Assembly: GCA_963837445.1 (NCBI GenBank)
Contig: CAWINK010000022.1
Coordinates: forward strand, 62,001-126,000
DNA from: JACVRW01 sp963837445
GTDB lineage: Bacteria > Actinomycetota > Thermoleophilia > Solirubrobacterales > Thermoleophilaceae
DNA length: 64,000 bases
Direction: 5' to 3'
Shown here: in pieces, positions 8,257 through 16,938 of the stretch
Layout: each line of letters begins with the position of its first letter
Position numbering within the stretch: the stretch's first letter is position 1
The notes under the pieces: model-generated
Told to the model about the DNA's origin: nothing
Database searches by the model: none
What the model saw: only the letters and a program-made list of their open reading frames with translations
Translations under genes and position numbers: made by a program

Positions 8257-8449
8257 CCTGCGCATGTGGCGGGACCTGCGCCTGAAGCGGCGCGAGCGCG
8301 AGGCGATGCTGCTCGATCTCGGCGCGCTCGTCTACGAGCTCCACCGGCTCGGAAGGCGGGCGCCGGAGCTGCTTCAGGACAAGGCGGTCGAGCTCGGCAA
8401 GGTGGACCGCGAGGTGCGGGCGCTCGAGGACGCGCTCGACGGCCGGTGA
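8240..8449 (+). CDS. small coiled-coil-like hypothetical protein
   Basis: This 69-residue, highly charged helical protein (LRMWRDLRLKRREREAMLLDLGALVYELHRL and then VELGKVDREVRALEDAL, quoted here as two separate helices) overlaps the end of the glycosyltransferase and the start of the SPOR protein. A second in-frame ATG lies at 8249. The heptad-like spacing of Leu and charged residues suggests a helical hairpin. It is probably a real member of the asnB operon. Function unknown. Confidence 0.6.
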   Translation: MPSMADLRMWRDLRLKRREREAMLLDLGALVYELHRLGRRAPELLQDKAVELGKVDREVRALEDALDGR

Positions 8450-9045
8450 CCGACGCCAGCTGCCAAGACTGCGGCGAGCCGGTCGACAGCCGCCAGCTCG
8501 TGTGCCTCAACTGCGGGGCGCGCGTGGCGCTGCGGGAGCCCACCTCGTGGGCGCGGGAGCCGGTCACGGCCGTGGCGGCGGTGCTCGTGGTGGTGATCGT
8601 GATCGGCGCAGGGCTGTTCGGATTCGCGATCTCGGAGCTCACGAGCGATGACGGCGACGAACCCGCCCGGGCCGCCGCGACGACGTCCACCTCCGAGCCC
8701 GCGCGCGACGCGCCGGCCGTGGTGTCCGGCGGTGAGCAGCCGGCACGTACCGCGGAGGAGCCACAACCGGACCGCGTGCCCGGCTGGCCCCAGGGCCTCA
8801 GCGCTCACACGGTGGTTCTCCTGAGCTCAGGCGATCGCGCGGCCGCGATGAATGCGGCGAAGGAGGCCCGCGCCAGCGGACTCGAGGCCGGGCTGATCCG
8901 CTCGGAGCCATACGACCTCGGAACGGGCCTCTGGATCGTCTTCTCGGGGCAGTTCACCACGCCCGAGGGCGCCACGCGGCAGGCCGCCCAGCTCGCCGAC
9001 CGCTACCCCGGCGCCTACCCGCAGCGCGTTCAGAGGTCCCAGTAG
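8446..9045 (+). CDS. zinc-ribbon, single-pass membrane protein with SPOR-like C-terminus
   Basis: This 199-residue protein has three parts. The N-terminal ribbon has two Cys pairs (CQDCG and CLNCG). A transmembrane helix follows at about residues 38-62 (VTAVAAVLVVVIVIGAGLF). Then come a Thr/Ala/Pro-rich linker and a C-terminal SPOR-like fold (HTVVLLSSGDRAAAMNAAKEA ending in YPGAYPQ). SPOR domains usually bind denuded peptidoglycan at division sites. The topology implies a cytoplasmic ribbon and an extracytoplasmic SPOR domain. The start GTG overlaps the upstream stop. It ends inside the convergent deacetylase gene (16-base overlap). Confidence 0.7.
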   Translation: MTDASCQDCGEPVDSRQLVCLNCGARVALREPTSWAREPVTAVAAVLVVVIVIGAGLFGFAISELTSDDGDEPARAAATTSTSEPARDAPAVVSGGEQPARTAEEPQPDRVPGWPQGLSAHTVVLLSSGDRAAAMNAAKEARASGLEAGLIRSEPYDLGTGLWIVFSGQFTTPEGATRQAAQLADRYPGAYPQRVQRSQ

Positions 9046-10031
9046 CGACCGAGCAGCTCGGCGGCCTCGTCGGCCAGCGGATGGCGTGCGACCTCGGGCT
9101 GCGGTGGCTCAGCGGACAGCGCCGCCATCGTCTCCGCGACCGAGTCGGCCAGCGCAGCGAGGTCGTAGCCACCCTCGAGCACGGCACCCACCGGCGCCCC
9201 AACCTCGTCGCCGAGCGCGCGCATGCGATTCGCCATGCTCGCGAACGACGCCGTCTCGAGCGCGAGCCCGCCGAGCGGATCGTCGCGGTGCGCGTCGTAG
9301 CCCGCCGAGATCAGGATCAGGTCCGGCCGGTACTGGCGGCCAACGGGCATCACGATGTGCTCGATCAGTGAGAGGAAGGCGTCCTCGCCGGTTCCGCCCG
9401 GCACGGGCAGGTTGATCGAGTAGCCCTCCCCCTCACCCTCGCCGACGTCGTCGAGCGGCCCCGTGCCAGGCCAGAACGGGAACTGGTGGATGCTCACGAA
9501 CAGCACCGCGCGGGAGTCGTGGAAGATCGCGTTGGTGCCGTTGCCGTGGTGCACGTCCCAGTCGAGCACAAGCACCCGCTCCGCACCGAGCGAGTCCAGC
9601 GCGTGGCGCGCCGCGACGGCCACGTTCGCGAACAGGCAGAAGCCCAGCGCCCGCTCCCACTCGGCGTGGTGCCCGGGCGGGCGAAGCGCGGAGAAGCCGG
9701 TGCGCTCGCCGCCCGCGAGCAGCGCCTCGGCCAGCGCGCACGCGCCACCCGCCGCGCGCAGCGCCGCCTCGTACGTGCCGGGGCTGGTGGGCGTGTCCAT
9801 GTCGAACGCCTCGCCGCGGGCGCTCATGTCGCGTACCAGCGCCACGTATTCCGCCGGGTGCACGCGCAGCAGCTGCTCCTCGCTGGCCGCCGGCGCCTCG
9901 CGCGGCTCCCAGCCAAGCCAGTCGCGGCTCTCGAGCTCCGCCTCGATCGCCCGGATCCGGTCCGCACGCTCGGGGTGCCCGTGGCCGGTGTCGTGCTCGA
10001 GCGAGGCCGGGTGGCGGAAGAACGGCGGCAT
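9030..10031 (-). CDS. histone deacetylase superfamily (acetylpolyamine/acetoin-utilisation type) amidohydrolase
   Basis: This 333-residue zinc-dependent deacetylase has the HDAC/AcuC hallmarks: HDTGHGHPERADRI near the N-terminus, RPPGHHAE, LDWDVHHGNGT (metal and catalytic His/Asp), SAGYDAHRDDPLG and LEGGYDL. Bacterial members remove acetyl groups from polyamines or proteins, and the substrate is not predictable here. The start ATG at 10031 gives the usual first residues (PFFRHPASLEHD). It is divergent from nadB across only 26 bases. Confidence 0.9.
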   Translation of the reverse strand: MPPFFRHPASLEHDTGHGHPERADRIRAIEAELESRDWLGWEPREAPAASEEQLLRVHPAEYVALVRDMSARGEAFDMDTPTSPGTYEAALRAAGGACALAEALLAGGERTGFSALRPPGHHAEWERALGFCLFANVAVAARHALDSLGAERVLVLDWDVHHGNGTNAIFHDSRAVLFVSIHQFPFWPGTGPLDDVGEGEGEGYSINLPVPGGTGEDAFLSLIEHIVMPVGRQYRPDLILISAGYDAHRDDPLGGLALETASFASMANRMRALGDEVGAPVGAVLEGGYDLAALADSVAETMAALSAEPPQPEVARHPLADEAAELLGRYWDL

Positions 10032-10057
10032 GCGCGCCGGTACGGTACCTGCGCGCC
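10032..10057. promoter_or_regulatory. 26-base divergent promoter region with central palindrome
   Basis: The whole gap between the deacetylase and nadB starts is a near-palindrome centred on GGTACGGTACC with GCGCGC arms. TACGGT on the plus strand and TACCGT on the minus strand could serve as overlapping -10 boxes for both genes. Both mRNAs would then have leaders of only a few bases. This is inferred from sequence alone. Confidence 0.35.
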
Positions 10058-11518
10058 GTGGACGAGCCTCTCCGCACCGACGTCGCAGTTGTTGGCGCCG
10101 GCGCCGCCGGCCTCTATGCGGCGCTCGTGGCAGCCGAGCAGGGGGCGAGCGTCGCGCTCGTGAGCCGCTCGCCGCTGGCGCAGACCGCGAGCTACTGGGC
10201 GCAGGGCGGGATCGCCGCGGCGCTGGCCGCGGACGACTCACCCACGCAGCACGCCGAGGACACGCTCGCCGCCGGCCGCGACGCCGCCCGCGAGAGCGCG
10301 GTGCAGGTGCTGTGCGAGGAGTCGCCCGAGCGCGTGCGCGACCTTCAGGAGCTCGGCGTCCAGTTCGACGCCGACCGTGGTGGCAACCTCGCGCTCGGGC
10401 TCGAGGGCGGGCACTCGCGGCGCAGGATCGTCCACGCGGGCGGCGCCGCCACCGGACGGCGCATCACGCGCGCACTGTCGGCGCTCGCGGCCACGCACGA
10501 GCGCGTGCGGGTGCTCGAGCCGCTCGCCGCCACCGCGATCGCCGTCGACGACGGCCGCTGCACCGGGCTCACGCTGCACTCGCGCGACGGCGCCCGGCTC
10601 GCGCTCTCCGCGCGGGCGCTGATCCTCGCCACCGGCGGCATGGCCGCCCTCTGGCAGCGCACCACCAACCCGCGCGGCGCGCTCGGGTCCGGACTCGGCC
10701 TCGCGAGCGCGGCGGGCGCGGAGCTGGCCGACCTCGAGTTCACGCAGTTCCACCCGACCGCGCTGCGGCTCGACGGGCCGCGCGACGGCTTCCTCGTGAC
10801 GGAGGCGGTTCGCGGCGAGGGCGCGCTCCTGTTCGACCACCAGGGCGAGCGCTTCGTGGACGAGCTGGCGCCACGCGACGAGGTGGCGCTCGCCATCCAC
10901 ACGGAGCTCGAGCGGACCGGCGAGCCGGCCGTCTGGCTCGACATGCGAGCGGTGGACGTGGAGCGCTTCCCCAACATCGCCGCCGCCCTATCGGAGGTCG
11001 GGCTCGACCCCACCCGTCACCTGATCCCGGTGGCCCCCGCCGCGCACTACACGATGGGCGGGATCGCCACCGACCTCGATGGGCGCTCGTCGCTCGCCGG
11101 CCTGTACGCGGTCGGCGAGTGCGCGTGCACCGGCCTGCACGGAGCGAACCGGCTGGCGTCGAACTCGCTGGCCGAGTGCGTCGTGTTCGCGCGCCGCGCC
11201 GCGCTCGCCGCAACGGCGGAGGCGCCGCCCGGCGGCGCAGCCGAGCCGGCAGGGCCCGATGCGCCATCCAAGCCCGGCGAACCCACGCGCGCCGCGCTCT
11301 GGCGCCACGCCGGGCTGCGCCGCGACGCCGCCGGCCTCAGCGAGCTGCTCGAGGACCCCTACCCGCTCGCGAGGGCCATCGGCGCCGCCTGCCTCGCCCG
11401 CGAGGAGAGCCGTGGGGCGCACCAGCGCAGCGACCATCCGGACACCGACCGCTCGCTCGACCTCATGCATACGCTGGTGGAGGAGGACGCCGCGCCCAGG
11501 TTCGAGCGATGGAAGTAA
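10058..11518 (+). CDS. nadB: L-aspartate oxidase
   Basis: This 486-residue flavoprotein oxidises L-aspartate to iminoaspartate, the first step of de novo NAD synthesis. The FAD dinucleotide motif is VVGAGAAGLYAAL. The typical SYWAQGGIAAAL, LATGGMAALW, FTQFHPTAL and ASNSLAECVVFARRAA segments of the succinate dehydrogenase/NadB family are in order. The start is a GTG. The C-terminal helical domain (EDAAPRFERW end) is short but present. The nadA and nadC genes are not in the window. The flavin reductase gene overlaps its last nine bases. Confidence 0.92.
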   Translation: MDEPLRTDVAVVGAGAAGLYAALVAAEQGASVALVSRSPLAQTASYWAQGGIAAALAADDSPTQHAEDTLAAGRDAARESAVQVLCEESPERVRDLQELGVQFDADRGGNLALGLEGGHSRRRIVHAGGAATGRRITRALSALAATHERVRVLEPLAATAIAVDDGRCTGLTLHSRDGARLALSARALILATGGMAALWQRTTNPRGALGSGLGLASAAGAELADLEFTQFHPTALRLDGPRDGFLVTEAVRGEGALLFDHQGERFVDELAPRDEVALAIHTELERTGEPAVWLDMRAVDVERFPNIAAALSEVGLDPTRHLIPVAPAAHYTMGGIATDLDGRSSLAGLYAVGECACTGLHGANRLASNSLAECVVFARRAALAATAEAPPGGAAEPAGPDAPSKPGEPTRAALWRHAGLRRDAAGLSELLEDPYPLARAIGAACLAREESRGAHQRSDHPDTDRSLDLMHTLVEEDAAPRFERWK

Positions 11519-11997
11519 CCACCCACACCCTGTTCCGGGAGGCCATGACCCACCTGGCCTCGGGCGTGGCTGTGATCACGGCCCGCCGCGCGGACGGCGC
11601 CCCCTGCGGCATCGCCGCCACGTCGCTCACCTCCTACAGCGCGCACCCGCCGTCGCTGCTCGTCTCGGTGTGGCACGAGTCCCGCTGCCACGACGCGCTC
11701 GCCACCAGCGGGCACTTCGGCGTCCACCTGCTGAAGAGCGACGAGCTCGCGCTGGCCCAGCGCTTCGCCGACCGCGAGCTCGAGGACAAGTTCGACGGGC
11801 TCGACTGGGGCTGGGATGACGACGTCCCCGAGCTTCGGGGCACGCTCGCCTACCTCCGCTGCACGCGCGCGGAGAACTTCGTCAGGTACGACCACACCGT
11901 CCTGATCGGCGACCTCGAGGGCGGCCGCCTCGAGGAGGGCGAACCGCTCGTCTACGCCCGCCGGCGCATGGACTGGCTCATGCAGCCGATGGAATAA
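11509..11997 (+). CDS. flavin reductase family (FMN-binding split barrel)
   Basis: This 162-residue protein matches the flavin-reductase fold: FREAMTHLASGVAVITARR at the start, GIAATSLTSYSAHPPSLLVSV in the flavin site, HFGVHLL, and a final LVYARRRMDWL strand. Such proteins reduce FMN/FAD with NAD(P)H for a partner monooxygenase or bind FMN themselves. The ATG overlaps the nadB stop, so the two are translationally coupled. Whether it supports NadB or another oxidase is unknown. It ends one base before the convergent R2lox gene. Confidence 0.82.
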   Translation: MEVTTHTLFREAMTHLASGVAVITARRADGAPCGIAATSLTSYSAHPPSLLVSVWHESRCHDALATSGHFGVHLLKSDELALAQRFADRELEDKFDGLDWGWDDDVPELRGTLAYLRCTRAENFVRYDHTVLIGDLEGGRLEEGEPLVYARRRMDWLMQPME

Positions 11998-11998
11998 C

Positions 11999-12925
11999 TC
12001 AAAGGCTCGCAGCCACCGGCTGCTCGCCGGACGACGGAAGACCCATCCCGATCACCTTCAGGCGCCGGGTGAGCGCGCTGTACGCGAACTCTGCCTGCTC
12101 CTGCGAGGTGTAGCCGAAGAACTCGTAGTCGTCGCCGAGCTCGTAGCCCTTGGGCACGAGCACTCCGGCGGCCAGCGGCAGCAGCTCGTTGAGCGTCTCC
12201 TGCACGCGCGTCCGGTAGCGCTCCTCGCCGCACTTCTGCTGGAGGAACCAGGTGCCGTAGGCCACGTGCCGGTGCTCGTCGCGGGCGATGTTCGCGAAGC
12301 CCTCCGCGAAGCCCGGCAGCAGGTCGTTCTTCTCGTAGTAGTCGAGCATGAAGTGCTGGCCGGTGAGCGCCAGCGTTCCCTCGATGACCATGTGGTAGTT
12401 GGTGATGAAGGCGACCTTCGCGTCCATGTCGCTCGGGTCGGCGATCAAACGCTCGCCCATCTTCACGAGGCGATCGTCGAACAGCTCGACGAAGGCGTCC
12501 GTCACGTCGGAGCGCGACGCCGCGAGCCGCTCCTTGATGCCGCCGTCGATGCCGGCCACCTCGCGGAACCAGCGGTCGAAGAACTGCATGTGGCGCGCCT
12601 CGTCCACCTGCTGGGTAGTGAGGAACGCCTCCTCCTGCTCGTCCTCGTAGGCCATCACGAGGCCGGAGAACTGCGTGGTCACGCGCTCCTCGCCGACGAA
12701 GAACGAGCTCAGCCCCCAGAGGTGCTCCTCCTTGTCCTCTTCGGACAGCTCGGCCCACTGCTCCTTGTCGCGCTCGAGGTCGATCGCCTGCGACTGCCAC
12801 TGCTGCCGCTCCCAGAGCTCGTAGAGCTGCTGCGGCTCCATTAGTTGAAGCGTGCGATTGAGGTACGCGTCGTCCGTGATCGTGGCGACGTCGCCCTGGC
12901 TGGTGAGGTCGAGGAGTGAGGGCAT
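11999..12925 (-). CDS. R2-like ligand-binding oxidase (R2lox), dimetal ferritin-superfamily protein
   Basis: This 308-residue protein has the six expected carboxylate/His metal ligands: Glu79, Glu109-x-x-His112 (DEARH), Glu182 and Glu217-x-x-His220 (DEHRH). Val82 sits three residues after Glu79 and Tyr177 five residues before Glu182, the spacing of the Val-Tyr ether cross-link described for R2lox of Mycobacterium and Geobacillus. Databases often label such genes ribonucleotide reductase beta subunit, but no NrdA is adjacent. R2lox proteins assemble a Mn/Fe site and bind a fatty-acid-like ligand, and their physiological reaction is unknown. TACGAT followed by seven bases precedes the ATG, indicating a leaderless mRNA. 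Confidence 0.78.
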   Translation of the reverse strand: MPSLLDLTSQGDVATITDDAYLNRTLQLMEPQQLYELWERQQWQSQAIDLERDKEQWAELSEEDKEEHLWGLSSFFVGEERVTTQFSGLVMAYEDEQEEAFLTTQQVDEARHMQFFDRWFREVAGIDGGIKERLAASRSDVTDAFVELFDDRLVKMGERLIADPSDMDAKVAFITNYHMVIEGTLALTGQHFMLDYYEKNDLLPGFAEGFANIARDEHRHVAYGTWFLQQKCGEERYRTRVQETLNELLPLAAGVLVPKGYELGDDYEFFGYTSQEQAEFAYSALTRRLKVIGMGLPSSGEQPVAASL

Positions 12926-12932
12926 GCCGCGG

Positions 12933-12938
12933 ATCGTA
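12933..12938 (-). promoter_or_regulatory. -10 box for leaderless R2lox transcript
   Basis: TACGAT on the minus strand is followed by seven bases and the ATG at 12925, the recurrent leaderless geometry of this window. Confidence 0.5.
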
Positions 12939-13088
12939 ACCGGGTGTTTGCACGGTATGCCAGCGGGGGAAAGGCAGAGAGCTGACCAGGTGTTCAGCGG
13001 CTTAACACCAAGTTAATACAACGCACGTTGCGGGGTTGAGGGATTTTTCCAGTGCGGCACGGCCGCTTGCACAGGGGGTAAATGGAGG

Positions 13089-13514
13089 ATGTACCAGTTC
13101 AGTCGCTCGATATTTCGAGAGCTGGCGCCCGAGGTAGTTCCCTGCCGAGGCGAGGATGTTTGCGAGACGCGCATGCGCTTCCTGCGCGCCTGCGAGACGT
13201 CGATGGAGCGTCTCGCCATGGATCGGCACTACTTCGCGAAGCCGGTCCGCACGCTTTTCAACGACGTGCGGCACTTCTTCCCGATCGGGGAGCAGCTGCG
13301 GGTCTACAGGGTGTGCGAGGAACACATGACGATGGCCACCGAGTTCGTCGACAGCCAGCTGCGCACGGGCATGACCTTCGACGGCAGCCCGGTCTGCTGC
13401 CACGCGAGCACGCGCCGGGGCACGGCATGCGCGCGCGTTCCGCTGCCGGGCAGCAAGTACTGCCCGTCGCACAAGCATCTCGACGAGGAGTTCGAGGTCG
13501 CAGCAGCCGCTTGA
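13089..13514 (+). CDS. hypothetical protein with C-terminal Cys/His zinc-binding-like motif
   Basis: This 141-residue soluble protein is mostly helical, with regularly spaced Cys, Arg and Glu residues in the first 90 residues. The end carries CCHASTRRGTACARV followed by GSKYCPSHK, i.e. Cys-x5-6-Gly-x2-Cys-x9-10-Cys-x2-His. This resembles the short zinc-knuckle-like motif (C..T..G..C......G..YC..H) found at the ends of several small phage and bacterial proteins. I do not recognise the N-terminal domain. GGAGG sits immediately against the ATG, an unusually tight ribosome binding site. It stands alone between R2lox and the hydantoinase operon. Confidence 0.6.
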   Translation: MYQFSRSIFRELAPEVVPCRGEDVCETRMRFLRACETSMERLAMDRHYFAKPVRTLFNDVRHFFPIGEQLRVYRVCEEHMTMATEFVDSQLRTGMTFDGSPVCCHASTRRGTACARVPLPGSKYCPSHKHLDEEFEVAAAA

Positions 13515-13527
13515 GGGCTTGAGGCCA

Positions 13528-13533
13528 TAGCGT
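13528..13533 (+). promoter_or_regulatory. -10 box for leaderless hydantoinase A transcript
   Basis: TAGCGT is followed by seven bases and then the GTG at 13541, with no ribosome binding site possible. Confidence 0.5.
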
Positions 13534-13540
13534 CCAGCCC

Positions 13541-15460
13541 GTGATCCTCGGGGTGGACGTCGGCGGCACCTTCACCGACGCCGCCCTGCTCACGGGCGAC
13601 CGCCTCGTCACCGGCAAGTCGCCGACCACGCCGGGCGATCAGTCGCAGGGCGTGATGGACGCGGTCCACGAGGCGCTCGGCGCCGCCGGCGCCGCACCCG
13701 GCCACGTGGAGCGCTTCGTGCACGGGATGACCGTCGGCACGAACGCGCTGCTGGAGGGGCGAGTGGCGCGCACCGCATTGCTCGCCACCGAGGGGTTCAC
13801 GGACCTGGAGGAGCTCGGCCGCCAGGCGCGCCCCGAGCTCTACCGGCTCTGCGCTGGCCATCCTCCCCCGCTCGTGCCGGCCGAGCTGCGCGTGCCGGTG
13901 CCCGAGCGCGTCGGTCCCGAGGGCGTGCTGCGGCCGCTCGACGAGGACGGCCTGCGTGCGGCGCTCGAGGGCCTGGATGTGGAGGCGGCGGCGGTGTGCC
14001 TCCTGTGGGGCTTTCGCCATCCGGAGCACGAGCGGCGCGCCGCCGAGCTGCTCGAGGAGGCGCTGCCGGGCGTCCACGTGTCCAGCTCGCACGAGACCGC
14101 GGGCGTCTTCCGCGAGTACGAGCGCTGCGCCACCACGATCGTCGACGCCGCCCTCTCGCCGCTCCTGCGCGGCTACCTGGAGCGACTCACCGAGCGGGCA
14201 CGCCAAGCCGGGCTGCCCGAGCCCGAGGTGATGCTCTCGAGCGGCGGCACGGCCAGCGCGGCCACCGCCGCTCGGCACGCGTCGTGGACCGTGCTGTCGG
14301 GCCCGGCCGGCGGCGCGGTGGGCGCCGCGCGCATGGCCCGCACGGACCGTACGCGCATCGGTGCGCCGCGGGCCGAGCCCGCGGCTTCCGCCATAGGTTT
14401 GGACATGGGCGGCACCTCGTGCGACGTGTCGCTGATCGTGGACGGCGCCGCCGCGGTCGGAACCGGCCGCGAGGTCGGTGGCCGCGCGCTGGCGCTGCCG
14501 ATGGTGGACGTGCACACCGTGGGCGCCGGTGGCGGCTCGATCGCGTGGCGCGACGCGGGCGGAGCGCTGCGCGTGGGCCCGCGCTCGGCGGGGGCCGACC
14601 CCGGCCCCGCCTGTTACGGGCGCGGCGGCGAGCGCCCCACGGTCACGGACGCCAACCTGCTGCTCGGCCACCTGGACGAGGGCTCGCCGCTCGCGGGCGG
14701 GGTGCGCCTCGACCGCGCCGCGGCGGAGCGCGCGGTGGGTCTCCTGGCGGACGAGCTCGGGCTCGGGCTTGAGGAGACCGCCGCCGGCATCGCGCGCGTG
14801 GCGAGCGCGGCGATGGCACAGGCGGTGCGCGTGGTGACCGTGGAGCGCGGCATCGACCCGCGCGAGCTGGCGCTGGTGCCGTTCGGCGGAGCGGGCCCCC
14901 TGCATGCCGCCCAGATCGCGGAGGAGCTCGGCATGCGGCGCGTGCTGGTGCCGGTGGCGAGCGGAGTCCTGTCGGCATTCGGGCTCGTGGTGGCCGAGCG
15001 GCGGCGCGACCTCGTGGAGAGCGTGCTGCTCGCCGGCGAGGAGCTGACCGCCGAGGCGGTCGGTGCCGTGGTGGAGCGGCTCGCGAAGCGCGGTCAGGAC
15101 GAGCTCGGAGCGCCGGAGGCGGATGTGCGCGCCAGCTACGACCTCCGCTACGAGGGCCAGGCCTTCGAGCTGCAGGTGCCAGGCGACCCTGCGCCCGACC
15201 CGCAGGAGCTCCGCCGCGCCTTCGACCGCGCGCACGATGAGCGCTACGGGTACGCGGACCCCGAGGCCGGCCTCGAGCTCGTGAGCGTGCGGGTGGCCGT
15301 GGCCCTGCCGGGCGCGGAGCCGAGCCCGGCAGCCTGGGAGGGGCTGCCGGACGGAGCAACCGAGGGCCCCTCCGTGGTGCGCCTGCCGGGCTCGACGCTC
15401 GTGGTGCCGGAGGGCTGGCGCGCCCATGCCGAGGACGACACGGTGGTGATGGAGAAATGA
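13541..15460 (+). CDS. hydantoinase/5-oxoprolinase family subunit A (ATP-dependent)
   Basis: This 639-residue ASKHA-fold ATPase is of the HyuA/N-methylhydantoinase A type. The phosphate-binding LGVDVGGTFTDAAL opens the protein, a second phosphate loop GLDMGGTSCDVSLI appears near residue 290, and GAGGGSIAW and GPRSAGADPGPACYG follow in the usual order. The enzyme couples ATP hydrolysis to opening of hydantoin or oxoproline rings, together with subunit B. The stop overlaps the start of the B subunit by ATGA. Whether the substrate is 5-oxoproline, N-methylhydantoin or another lactam cannot be told. Confidence 0.9.
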   Translation: MILGVDVGGTFTDAALLTGDRLVTGKSPTTPGDQSQGVMDAVHEALGAAGAAPGHVERFVHGMTVGTNALLEGRVARTALLATEGFTDLEELGRQARPELYRLCAGHPPPLVPAELRVPVPERVGPEGVLRPLDEDGLRAALEGLDVEAAAVCLLWGFRHPEHERRAAELLEEALPGVHVSSSHETAGVFREYERCATTIVDAALSPLLRGYLERLTERARQAGLPEPEVMLSSGGTASAATAARHASWTVLSGPAGGAVGAARMARTDRTRIGAPRAEPAASAIGLDMGGTSCDVSLIVDGAAAVGTGREVGGRALALPMVDVHTVGAGGGSIAWRDAGGALRVGPRSAGADPGPACYGRGGERPTVTDANLLLGHLDEGSPLAGGVRLDRAAAERAVGLLADELGLGLEETAAGIARVASAAMAQAVRVVTVERGIDPRELALVPFGGAGPLHAAQIAEELGMRRVLVPVASGVLSAFGLVVAERRRDLVESVLLAGEELTAEAVGAVVERLAKRGQDELGAPEADVRASYDLRYEGQAFELQVPGDPAPDPQELRRAFDRAHDERYGYADPEAGLELVSVRVAVALPGAEPSPAAWEGLPDGATEGPSVVRLPGSTLVVPEGWRAHAEDDTVVMEK

Positions 15461-16938
15461 GTTCTCTGGACCCGATCACGCTCGAGGTGATGCTCGGCAG
15501 CCTGCGCGCGGCCTGCGACGAGATGGGCGCCGTGCTGGTGCGCTCCGCTCACTCGGCCAACATCAAGGAGCGCCGCGACGCGTCGACCGCGCTGTTCGAC
15601 GCCGAGGGACAGATGGTGATGCAGGCCGAGCACATCCCGGTGCACCTCGGCGCCATGCCCTCCGCGATCGCGGCCGTGCTCGACGAGGAGCAGCGGCCGG
15701 GCGAGTCCTGGATCCTCAACGACCCCTACCGCGGCGGCACTCACCTGCCGGACATCACGGTGATCACGCCGCTGTTCCACGACAGCGAGCCCGCCGGCTT
15801 CGCGGCCAGCCGCGCGCACCATGCCGACGTGGGCGCCGAGGAGCCGGGCAGCATGCCGGCGCTGTCGCGGACGCTTGCCGACGAGGGCGTGGTGATCCCG
15901 CCCACGCGCCTCACCGACGAGGTGCTGCACGAGCTGGCCGGACGCATGCGCAACCCACGCCAGCGAGAGGCCGACCTCCGGGCCCAGCTCGCGGCCGGTC
16001 GCGCCGGCGGCGAGCGCGTGGCCGCGCTGATCGAGCGCTTCGGCATCGACACGGTCCGAGCGGGCATGCGCGAGACGCTCGACTACGCGGAGCGCCGCAC
16101 CCGCGCGCGCATCGCCGAGCTCGACGACGGGGTCCATGAGGCGCGCGACCTGCTGGAGGCTGCGGAGGGCGACCTCGAGCTGCGGCTGACCGCGCGTGTG
16201 CACGGAGACGGGATCGAGCTCGACTTCTCCGGCTCGGCCCCCCAGCACGAGGGGAACCTCAACTGCCCGCTCGCCGTGACGCTTTCGGCCTGCTACTTCG
16301 CGCTGCGTGTCCTCACCGACCCGGACGTGCCGCCCTGCGCGGGCGCCTACAGGCCGCTGACCGTCACGGCGCCCGAGGGGTCGCTGCTCAATGCCCGGCC
16401 GCCCGCGGCGGTGGCCGCCGGCAACGTGGAGACATCCTCGCGCGTGGCCGATCTGGTCCTGCGTGCCTTCGGGCATGCACTCGGCCAGGGCACGATGAAC
16501 AACCTCACGCTCGGGAACGAGCGCTTCACCTACTACGAGACGCTCGGCGGCGGCCAGGGAGCGTGCGCCGACGCGGACGGGCCGAGCGCCGTGCACGTGG
16601 CGATGTCGAACACGCTGAACACGCCCATCGAGGCGCTCGAGCTCGAGTTCCCGCTGCGGGCGGTCGAATACGCGCTGCGGCGAGGCTCCGGCGGGGCGGG
16701 CCGCCAGCGCGGCGGCGACGGCGTGGTCCGCGAGCTGGAGGCGCTCGAGGAGATGCGCTACTCGCTCATCACCGAGCGCCGCCGGCACGCGCCGCCGGGC
16801 GCGGACGGCGGCGAGCCCGGCCGCCCTGGTAGGAACCTGCTGAACGGGGACGAGTTGCCGGCCAAGGCATCGGGCACGCTCAGCCCCGGAGACCGGCTGC
16901 GAATCGAGACCCCCGGAGGTGGCGGACATGGCAAGTGA
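15457..16938 (+). CDS. hydantoinase/5-oxoprolinase family subunit B
   Basis: This 493-residue partner of subunit A opens with the characteristic LDPITLEVMLGSLRAACDEM. ERRDASTALFDAEGQMV, IPVHLGAMP, WILNDPYRGGTHLPDITV and ADVGAEEPGSMP follow in order. The B subunit contributes the ring-opening hydrolytic site. The C-terminal PGGGGHGK is also typical. The length is slightly below the common 520-580, within family range. It overlaps subunit A upstream and the dehydrogenase downstream, so the three form one transcription unit probably devoted to a catabolic route. Confidence 0.9.
   Translation: MSSLDPITLEVMLGSLRAACDEMGAVLVRSAHSANIKERRDASTALFDAEGQMVMQAEHIPVHLGAMPSAIAAVLDEEQRPGESWILNDPYRGGTHLPDITVITPLFHDSEPAGFAASRAHHADVGAEEPGSMPALSRTLADEGVVIPPTRLTDEVLHELAGRMRNPRQREADLRAQLAAGRAGGERVAALIERFGIDTVRAGMRETLDYAERRTRARIAELDDGVHEARDLLEAAEGDLELRLTARVHGDGIELDFSGSAPQHEGNLNCPLAVTLSACYFALRVLTDPDVPPCAGAYRPLTVTAPEGSLLNARPPAAVAAGNVETSSRVADLVLRAFGHALGQGTMNNLTLGNERFTYYETLGGGQGACADADGPSAVHVAMSNTLNTPIEALELEFPLRAVEYALRRGSGGAGRQRGGDGVVRELEALEEMRYSLITERRRHAPPGADGGEPGRPGRNLLNGDELPAKASGTLSPGDRLRIETPGGGGHGK

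Noticed and set aside
9463..11997. An 844-codon plus-strand frame
   Set aside because: Most of it is antisense to the deacetylase and out of frame with nadB. Only the last 162 codons (flavin reductase) are real.
11999..12925. Ribonucleotide reductase beta subunit
   Set aside because: The Val/Tyr cross-link spacing and absence of an alpha subunit fit R2lox better.
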